DNA from: Bacteroidota bacterium
Lineage (GTDB): Bacteria > Bacteroidota > Ignavibacteria > SZUA-365
Length of the DNA: 14,628 nt
Assembly (NCBI GenBank): GCA_023432805.1
Contig: JAEYUG010000097.1
Location: 1 to 14,628, forward strand
Direction: 5' to 3'
Part shown: in pieces, positions 7,029-14,628 of the stretch
Position numbering within the stretch: the stretch's first letter is position 1
Layout of the letters: each line of letters starts with the position of its first letter
Position numbers and translations under genes: made by a program
Notes under the pieces: model-generated
The model's database searches: none
Seen by the model: the letters and a program-made list of their open reading frames with translations, nothing else
What the model was told of the DNA's origin: nothing

Positions 7029-7859
7029 TCAGCTGATCTGTTCGAGCAGCTTCCGCGCCTCGGCCAGTCGGGCCGGATCGCCCGCGTCGGCCACCTTCAT
7101 CTTCAGCACCGTGCGCAGTTCGCGCGCGGCAGCGGACTCCTCCTCCATTTCGATCAGCGTCTTGGCAAGCTCGACCCTCGGCATGATGTTCCCCTGGTCC
7201 ATCGCGATCGCGCGCTCGAGCAGCCGCTTGGCCGTCGAGAGACTCGCCTCCGGCATCGATCCGTACGCAAGCTTCACCGCAGTCTTGAGGAACCAGTTGA
7301 GCGAGGCGACCTCCCGGTGCCAAATCGCGAGGATGATCATCGCGACATCGTTGGCTGCGTCGAGGGCAAGTGCATCCTCGGCGTGGCGCTTGATCAGCAG
7401 CGACAGTTCGAGCTTTTCGCGCGCGCCGACCACCAGCGCCTTCTGCCCGTAGCACATCGCCAGCGACACGCGCGCCATCGAGTGCGACGAATCCGCAGCC
7501 ACCGCGCGGTTCGCGTAGCCGAGGGCGCGATTGACCTGCGCGAGCTGCTTGTCTTCGGCCTTCTCCCGGATCGCGTAGTCGACATGCAGCTTGGCCAGCC
7601 GCCAGAGCACGTTGGCATTGTTCGCCTCGAGCTGCTCGGCCTGACGCAGCGCGCGACTGACCGCGACCAGATCGCCTGCGCGTGTGGCGGCATCGGCCGC
7701 GATCAGCAGGTCGTCGAGGGGACCAGCAGTCGCTGCGCTCGTCACGACTGCGACGAACAGAAGGTGCTGAAGAAGGAAGAGGAATCGGTGCACGGGAAAC
7801 GTCCGGTTGCTGAACACACACACTACACCCGTGCAACATAACCAATCCGCCACACCCAT
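7029..7859 (-). CDS. Exported TPR protein resembling the regulator of microtubule dynamics (RMD) family
   Basis: This is a 276-aa alpha-helical protein. A hydrophobic signal-like segment (HRFLFLLQHLLFVAVVTSAATA, about 24-45) has AxA-type residues before GPLDD, so secretion to the periplasm is likely; there is no lipobox. The rest is TPR-like. Key stretches are NNANVLWRLAKLHVDYA (79-95), ALGYANRAVAADSSHSMARVSLAMCYG and IKRHAEDALALDAANDVAMIILAIWHREVASLNW. The last resembles the RMD-type block (lGrWh.Eva.l.w). The region ending SLSTAKRLLERAIAMDQGNIMPRVELAKT also fits. The ATG at 7859 has a good GAGGTG 7 nt upstream. A GTG at 7793 would leave a shorter, more conventional signal peptide but lacks a clear ribosome site. 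The family assignment is from remembered pattern; molecular role in bacteria is unknown. Confidence 0.7.
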   Translation of the reverse strand: MGVADWLCCTGVVCVFSNRTFPVHRFLFLLQHLLFVAVVTSAATAGPLDDLLIAADAATRAGDLVAVSRALRQAEQLEANNANVLWRLAKLHVDYAIREKAEDKQLAQVNRALGYANRAVAADSSHSMARVSLAMCYGQKALVVGAREKLELSLLIKRHAEDALALDAANDVAMIILAIWHREVASLNWFLKTAVKLAYGSMPEASLSTAKRLLERAIAMDQGNIMPRVELAKTLIEMEEESAAARELRTVLKMKVADAGDPARLAEARKLLEQIS

Positions 7860-7980
7860 CGGAAGTCACCTCGCCGTCCCCTCCCTCCGATCCGGCGACC
7901 TCGCGCGCAGCCACTCGCCGGCCTCCGCATGCGTCAGTGACCGGCCGCAGCGCAAACGGGACAGTGATCGTGGGTACGGA

Positions 7981-9210
7981 TCATTGCCAGAGCATCGAGA
8001 TCGGATGTGCTGCAAGCTGTTTCCCGAAGGGAATGCGTTCGCTGCCCGTGTAGAGCAGGATGCCGCGCAGGAAGGCCGAACCCAGCGCATCGCGCAGCTG
8101 CTCGAGCACGCGAAAGTCGGTGGGATGCACGGTGGAAGCCGCCTTCAGTTCGATCGCAACGATCTGCCCGTCCCCGCGTTCGAGGAGAAAGTCGACTTCT
8201 GCTCCGTTGTGGGTGCGAAAGAAGTACAGACGTGGTTGGGTGGCGCTCCAGCCGATGAGGCGCCGAAGCTCGGCATGCACGAAGGTCTCGAGTAGCACAC
8301 CCCGCAGCACGGGTTGCTGGTCGAGCCGCGCTGGAACAAGGTGCAGGAGTGCCGCGGCCAGTCCCGGATCGGCGATGTAGAGCTTGGGTGTCCGCACCAT
8401 GCGCAGCCCGAGATTGCGTGACCACGGGGGAAGTTCGGTGACGAGAAAGGTCGTCATGAGCAGGGCCAGATAGCGCTTGAGCGTGGTCTGCGGCATGCCC
8501 GCATCGCCGGCAAGCGACGCCAGATTGGAAAGTCCCCCGGTGCGTGCGGCCAGCAGCTCGAGCAGGCGGGGCATCGCCGTCAATCCCTCGATATTGGAGA
8601 TATCACGCACATCCCGCTGCAGGATGGTTGTGACATAGGATTGGAACCAGGCGTTCCGCCGGTCGTCGTGCGTGCGTGCCACCGCCTCGGGGTAGCCGCC
8701 TGTGCATACCATGACCCCGAGTGCGGCGGGATCGATGTCGGATCCCTGTTGCCACACGGGTCGGGCCGTAAACAGCTGGTCGATCACCGTTCCATGCATC
8801 CCGCGCAATTCGCTCTGGGAGAAGGGATGCAGCGTCAGCACCTCCACACGACCGGCAAGGGACTCGGCCACGCGCGGCAGGAGCATGGTGTTCGCCGATC
8901 CGGTCAGCAGATACATGCCGGGAGCGCGCCTGCGGTCGACTCGCACCTTGATCGCTCGCAGGAGATCGGGCACGCGCTGCACCTCGTCGATGATCAAGGG
9001 ACGCTCGAATCCATCAAGAAAGGCATCGGGATCCCGTTGCGCTGCCGCGAGGTGCACCGCCTCGTCGAGCGTCGCATACTCCATGCCCCGTTCGTCGGCC
9101 AGCATCCGTACAAGCGTGCTCTTGCCTGTCTGTCTGGCCCCGTGCAGCAGCACGACCGGCGTGTCTGCAAGTGCTGCGCGCAGTTGTGGTGTGAGTGTCC
9201 GTTCGATCAT
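7981..9210 (-). CDS. AAA_14/DUF4143 family ATP-binding protein
   Basis: This 409-aa protein has the two-part layout of the AAA_14-DUF4143 family. The N-terminal P-loop ATPase has Walker A GARQTGKST (24-32), Walker B PLIIDEVQ (71-78), the sensor-like LLTGSA (101-106) and the SLAGRVEVLTLHPFSQSE block (117-134). The C-terminal DUF4143 part has GGYPEAV and RTGGLSNLASLAGDAGM (a winged-helix-like region), YIADPGLAAAL, and NGAEVDFLLERGDGQIVAIELKA. That last block has the E-D-ExK pattern of PD-(D/E)XK nucleases. Such proteins are patchily distributed accessory genes of uncertain role. Start choice: AGGAG lies 6 nt before the ATG at 9210 and abuts the alternative ATG at 9216. No terminator separates it from the downstream TPR gene (121 nt apart), so they could be cotranscribed. 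Confidence 0.9.
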   Translation of the reverse strand: MIERTLTPQLRAALADTPVVLLHGARQTGKSTLVRMLADERGMEYATLDEAVHLAAAQRDPDAFLDGFERPLIIDEVQRVPDLLRAIKVRVDRRRAPGMYLLTGSANTMLLPRVAESLAGRVEVLTLHPFSQSELRGMHGTVIDQLFTARPVWQQGSDIDPAALGVMVCTGGYPEAVARTHDDRRNAWFQSYVTTILQRDVRDISNIEGLTAMPRLLELLAARTGGLSNLASLAGDAGMPQTTLKRYLALLMTTFLVTELPPWSRNLGLRMVRTPKLYIADPGLAAALLHLVPARLDQQPVLRGVLLETFVHAELRRLIGWSATQPRLYFFRTHNGAEVDFLLERGDGQIVAIELKAASTVHPTDFRVLEQLRDALGSAFLRGILLYTGSERIPFGKQLAAHPISMLWQ

Positions 9211-9238
9211 GTGCATCTCCTGCGAAGTGAATGCAGAT

Positions 9239-9246
9239 CGAACGTA
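9239..9246 (-). promoter_or_regulatory. Possible -7 box of the ATPase gene
   Basis: On the minus strand TACGTTCG matches TAnnTTTG at seven of eight positions and closely resembles the TATGTTCG of the aldolase promoter. It lies 29 nt upstream of the ATG at 9210. Twenty bases further upstream there is TGG rather than TTG, inside the palindrome at 9252-9298, so the -33 element is weak or absent. Confidence 0.35.
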
Positions 9247-9251
9247 CAACA

Positions 9252-9298
9252 CAGGTGGATGAAAATCCACCATTGCGTGGTGGATTTTCATCCACCTG
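9252..9298. repeat. Perfect 47-bp palindrome (21-bp arms, 5-nt centre) with nested hairpins
   Basis: The arms 9252-9272 and 9278-9298 are exact reverse complements separated by TTGCG. Each arm is itself a hairpin: GGTGGAT, GAAA, ATCCACC. This nested architecture (GGTGGAY-loop-RTCCACC, forward then inverted) is the same as in the 29-bp repeat clusters at 1261-1391 and 2319-2480, with a different loop and a much shorter centre. It lies between the divergent ATPase and PPDK genes, immediately upstream of the putative ATPase -7 box. A weaker GGTGG/CCACC hairpin follows at 9320-9334. Confidence 0.95.
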
Positions 9299-9350
9299 GC
9301 GGTTGCTCTGCATCCAGGCGGTGGACGCACCACCGGTCCGACACGCATCA

Positions 9351-9381
9351 TTGTACGCGGATGCGCGCATGCGTATTTTTG
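9351..9381 (+). promoter_or_regulatory. Putative Bacteroidota-type promoter of PPDK
   Basis: TTG (9351-9353) is followed by exactly 20 nt and then TATTTTTG (9374-9381), a full eight-of-eight match to TAnnTTTG. The predicted start of transcription is about 75 nt upstream of the PPDK ATG. This is the best match to the Bacteroidota consensus in the window. Confidence 0.6.
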
Positions 9382-9460
9382 TCTGATCGGGATTTTTGCG
9401 CACCATCCCGTGTGCCTTACGGCGTCCACCCCAGATCTCACCATACACATCGGAGTACCA

Positions 9461-12358
<2,898 letters not shown>

Positions 12359-12400
12359 GGTCCGTCGCGGCGACGCCGCTGACAGAACGTTTCCCCCTCA

Positions 12401-12436
12401 CCGCCCCGGAGCATCCCTCCGGGGCGGTTTGTTTTT
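12401..12436 (+). terminator. PPDK intrinsic terminator 1
   Basis: An 11-bp perfect stem (CCGCCCCGGAG at 12401-12411 pairing with CTCCGGGGCGG at 12417-12427), loop CATCC, followed by TTTGTTTTT. It lies 42 nt after the PPDK stop codon. Confidence 0.9.
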
Positions 12437-12438
12437 CC

Positions 12439-12470
12439 CGGCCACGGAGCATCCCTCCGGGGCGGTTTTT
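12439..12470 (+). terminator. PPDK intrinsic terminator 2, tandem near-copy of the first
   Basis: The 24 bases 12445-12468 are identical to 12407-12430. The stem is shorter and has an A-G mismatch (GCCACGGAG against CTCCGGGGC), with the same CATCC loop, and five Ts follow (12466-12470). It is probably a duplicated backup terminator. Confidence 0.75.
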
Positions 12471-12496
12471 CCGTTGGAGGAGATGTGGTAGATTTC
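12466..12496 (+). promoter_or_regulatory. Possible promoter of the SBBP gene
   Basis: TAGATTTC (12489-12496) matches TAnnTTTG at seven of eight positions. TTTT at 12466-12469, the T-tract of terminator 2, lies 19 nt upstream and could serve as a weak -33 box. The predicted start is about 45 nt before the ATG at 12548. Weaker than the other three promoter calls. Confidence 0.3.
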
Positions 12497-12547
12497 AGCC
12501 TCACGAAGGTTTGTGTGCTGTACATATCGGCGTGCGAGGAGGGCCTC

Positions 12548-13288
12548 ATGCGATTGATGGATGACCTGAGCCGGTCGCTGCGAACATCGATGGTGATCGC
12601 GGGACTCCTCGCTGCTCTTGTCGTGCCTGGGACCGTCGCTGCAGTACGGGTCGGGATTGGGAGTGATGACGGGACAACGCCGGTCACCCGGGACGTGATG
12701 CGCGATGCGGGCATCCGCGGCTTCGAAGAGAATCGCGGACAGGTGCGCGACGAGGATGGGCGCGTGTGCAACGAGATTCTGTACACAGCGCAAGTACGGG
12801 GTGCACGTCTGTACATCCGTCGGGACGGGATCAGTCATGTGTTCATGCGGCAGCACGCATCCCGACCGGCCACCGCCGATACGGGCCGCGGACGGCGTGT
12901 CGAGCTGCTCGCGGGTTCGATGCGTGTGGAACCGCAGGTCGCTTCCGATAGCTGCCTCGTGTACAGGATGGACATGCAGCTCGTGGGCGCCCGCTCGGAT
13001 GTTCGCATCCACCCCTTGGAACAGGCATCCGCCACCAGCACCCATTACCGTGCGCATGCTGCAGCCGTGCGCGGCGTGCGTGCGTTCGCGCGGCTCGTGT
13101 TCGAAGGGGTGTACGATCATGTCGATCTCGTGATGGCGATCACGGACGCGGGCCTCAAGTACGCGTTCATCGTGCGGCCGGGCGGGGATATTGCGGACAT
13201 CCGTCTCCGATATGACGGGGCGACGGAGATGGCGATCGACGCCGACGGTGCGCTGCGAGTCGGGGCACCGGTCGGTGGCATCCGTTAG
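12548..13288 (+). CDS. SBBP-repeat secreted protein, N-terminal part ending at an in-frame TAG
   Basis: This frame encodes 246 aa. It starts with a signal peptide (MRLMDDLSRSLRTSMVIAGL..., hydrophobic stretch ending GTVAA near residue 32). The propeller-preceding domain of SBBP proteins follows, recognisable by FEENRGQ and by repeated beta-rich text such as GARLYIRRDG. The later segment YDHVDLVMAITDAGLKYAFIVRPGGDIADIRLRYDGA also fits, as does DADGALRV. The ATG at 12548 was chosen because GAGGAGG (12536-12542) lies 5 nt upstream and it begins a proper signal peptide. An in-frame GTG at 12485 is less likely. The frame stops at TAG 13286-13288 just after GVPVGGIR. The next codons in the same frame (DAPTSWQIDAETG) continue the normal family sequence, so this is almost certainly the first part of a longer interrupted gene. 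Plausible role: exported or surface protein. Confidence 0.75.
   Translation: MRLMDDLSRSLRTSMVIAGLLAALVVPGTVAAVRVGIGSDDGTTPVTRDVMRDAGIRGFEENRGQVRDEDGRVCNEILYTAQVRGARLYIRRDGISHVFMRQHASRPATADTGRGRRVELLAGSMRVEPQVASDSCLVYRMDMQLVGARSDVRIHPLEQASATSTHYRAHAAAVRGVRAFARLVFEGVYDHVDLVMAITDAGLKYAFIVRPGGDIADIRLRYDGATEMAIDADGALRVGAPVGGIR
13286..13288 (+). other. In-frame amber codon interrupting the SBBP gene
   Basis: TAG lies between GGIR and DAPTSWQ in one frame that is otherwise open from 12548 to the window end at 14628. One base change (for example from CAG, GAG, AAG or TCG) would explain it. No frameshift or deletion is needed. Confidence 0.85.
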
Positions 13289-14628
13289 GACGCGCCGACG
13301 AGCTGGCAGATCGATGCGGAAACCGGGATCGCGGAGGAGACGTCCCTTGTGACAGCGATGCCAGCCGCCGCGCAGCTGCGTCGAAGTGCGTTCATGGTTC
13401 ACGACGGGGATGTGATGTTTCACGTGGTCGATCATGATCGCTCGCGGCCGCTGGTGATCGATCCCTGGGCAACGTATCTCGGAGGCAGTGCGAACGAACG
13501 GGCGCATGCCGTGACCACCGACATATCGGGCAATGTGATCGTGACGGGTGTGACGGAGAGTCTGGACTATCCGGTGCTGGCCGGTCGCCAGATGATCAGG
13601 AGTCTGGATGCGGACATGTTTCTGGCGAAGTACACGCGCACCGGTTCGCTGCTGTGGTCGACGTATTACGGGGCCGGGATGTACGACGAGGCGCACGCGA
13701 TTGTGACGGACGATGCAGGCAACATCTTCATCTCCGGCCGGACATGGAGTGCGGATCTCGATGTGCCGCACGCCGGGCAGCCGGTGCACGGCGGTGCAAG
13801 CGACATCGTTCTCGCGAGTTTTTCACCGACGGGGGATCTGCGCTGGGCGACCTTTCACGGAGGGCTCGGCCACGATCAGGGGCTGGGGCTCGCACGTGCA
13901 CACGATGGGGATCTTCTCGTGTGCGGCATCAGCAAGGGATTGAATCTGCCGCTCCTCGGGGCGGAACAGTCGATCTACGGGGGTGGGCTGTGGGACGCGA
14001 CCGTCGCCCGTTTCTCGGCTGATGGAGTGCTGCGCTGGTCGACATTGCTGGGCGGGGATCTTGAGGATGTGGCTGTTAACCTGGCTACCGATCGTCAGGG
14101 AAATGTCGTCGTTGTCGGGTGGACAACCAGTCGGAATTTCCCGACACGCAATGCCGTCAGGTCCTCGAAGGATGACACCTATCTCAATGGTGACGGATTC
14201 GTGACGAAGTACGATGCAAGGGGACGACTCCTCTGGTCAACACTGCATGGTTCTGATGCTGTGGGAGGGGATGTGGCGATGGACGTCGCGGTCGATTCGA
14301 AGGACGACCTCATTGTCGTCGGCGTTGGCGCTGATTCTGGGTTTCCGATTCTGAATCCGCCCGTGCCCCCTGAAACGACATGGAGAGGACCGTTCATCAC
14401 GAAATTCTCATCGAACGGCGCGATCCTGTGGTCCACCAAGATCGGGCGGGAGAGTGATTGGGGGTTTCAAGCGGTTTCCATCGGGGTGTTGGATACGATC
14501 TACATCGCCGGCGATACGAGATATGCCAACTTCCCGACACTTCGCGCGATGCAGTCGGATCTGCGCGGTGTGAGTGATGCGGTCGTCGGCAAGCTGGCAC
14601 CTTCAGGCGTGCCGCTCTGGCTGACCCT
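13289..14628 (+). pseudogene. SBBP beta-propeller repeats, C-terminal part of the interrupted gene (runs off window)
   Basis: This frame is open without a stop through the right edge, giving 446 codons. It continues the protein of 12548-13288 after the in-frame TAG. PLVIDPWATYLGGSANERAH is the classical entry into SBBP (seven-bladed beta-propeller) repeats. Six blades of roughly 55-65 residues can be laid out, each with GNVxVTG-like, FP-like and G.L.WST elements. Examples are GNVIVTGVTESLDYP, GNIFISGRTWS, GNVVVVGWTTSRNFP and LLWSTLHGS. The 3' end, and any C-terminal sorting domain, is outside the window. If translated on its own it would start at GTG 13349 or ATG 13358 and lack a signal peptide. 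It is labelled a pseudogene part because of the stop, but amber readthrough, re-initiation or a sequencing error are possible. Confidence 0.72.
13333..13351 (+). promoter_or_regulatory. Internal Shine-Dalgarno-like site after the amber codon
   Basis: GGAGGAG (13333-13339) lies 9 nt before an in-frame GTG at 13349 and 18 nt before an in-frame ATG at 13358. It could permit re-initiation downstream of the TAG. It may also be chance, since the bases encode ordinary residues (AEET) of the propeller protein. Confidence 0.3.

Noticed and set aside
7937..7987. Short frame encoding a CPVC-containing 16-residue peptide on the minus strand
   Set aside because: It begins inside the end of the DUF4143 gene, is very short, and has no ribosome site or homologue I can recognise.
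13286..13288. TAG as a pyrrolysine codon
   Set aside because: Pyrrolysine use is known from certain archaea and a few bacteria and is tied to methylamine enzymes; nothing here supports it. A point mutation or sequencing error is simpler.
12398..13789. 463-codon open frame on the minus strand
   Set aside because: It runs antisense through the terminators and the SBBP gene, with no recognisable domain and no ribosome site; the plus strand has a signal peptide and SBBP repeats.

Overview
The window is GC-rich and gene-dense. It looks like a chromosomal segment of a bacterium from the Bacteroidota/Chlorobiota (FCB) side. Two observations point there. Several intergenic regions carry the Bacteroidota-type promoter pattern, a TTTG/TTG box, then 20 nt, then a TAnnTTTG-like box (met-type gene, fructose-bisphosphate aldolase and PPDK). 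The right end holds a long SBBP beta-propeller protein with a signal peptide, a kind often seen in Ignavibacteria/Kapabacteria-like lineages. The phylum is an inference; there is no rRNA here to settle it. High GC makes many long antisense ORFs, and these were discarded.

Layout, left to right. (1) 56-1111 (-): class I fructose-bisphosphate aldolase of the FbaB/DhnA type. (2) 1408-2319 (+): a TIGR01777/YfcH-type NAD(P)-binding epimerase-like protein. It is bracketed on both sides by clusters of a 29-bp palindromic repeat arranged in mirror image around a shared 26-bp centre. (3) 2588-6926 (+): one apparent six-gene operon with one visible promoter and one terminator. It encodes a Cys/Met-metabolism PLP enzyme, the peptidoglycan editing factor PgeF, a LipM-like lipoyl/octanoyl transferase, PanB, a small cupin and a DUF971 protein. 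(4) 7029-7859 (-): an exported TPR protein resembling the RMD (regulator of microtubule dynamics) family. (5) 7981-9210 (-): an AAA_14/DUF4143 ATPase whose promoter region overlaps a perfect 21-bp-arm palindrome. (6) 9461-12358 (+): pyruvate phosphate dikinase with Lys/Ala-rich tails at both ends, followed by two tandem near-identical terminators. (7) 12548 to the right edge (+): an SBBP-repeat secreted protein whose reading frame is broken by a single in-frame TAG at 13286 and otherwise stays open to the end of the window.

Functionally, the aldolase and PPDK belong to central carbon metabolism (glycolysis/gluconeogenesis). The central operon mixes sulfur amino acid metabolism, cell-wall quality control, lipoylation and pantothenate (CoA) synthesis. 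The lipoate and CoA steps both feed 2-oxoacid dehydrogenase function.

The least ordinary content is non-coding. A family of nested hairpins of the form GGTGGAY-loop-RTCCACC occurs in at least three intergenic regions in mirrored arrangements, and two of these overlap putative promoter elements. No tRNA, rRNA, insertion sequence or true CRISPR array was recognised, and no stretch longer than about 300 bases lacks a gene.
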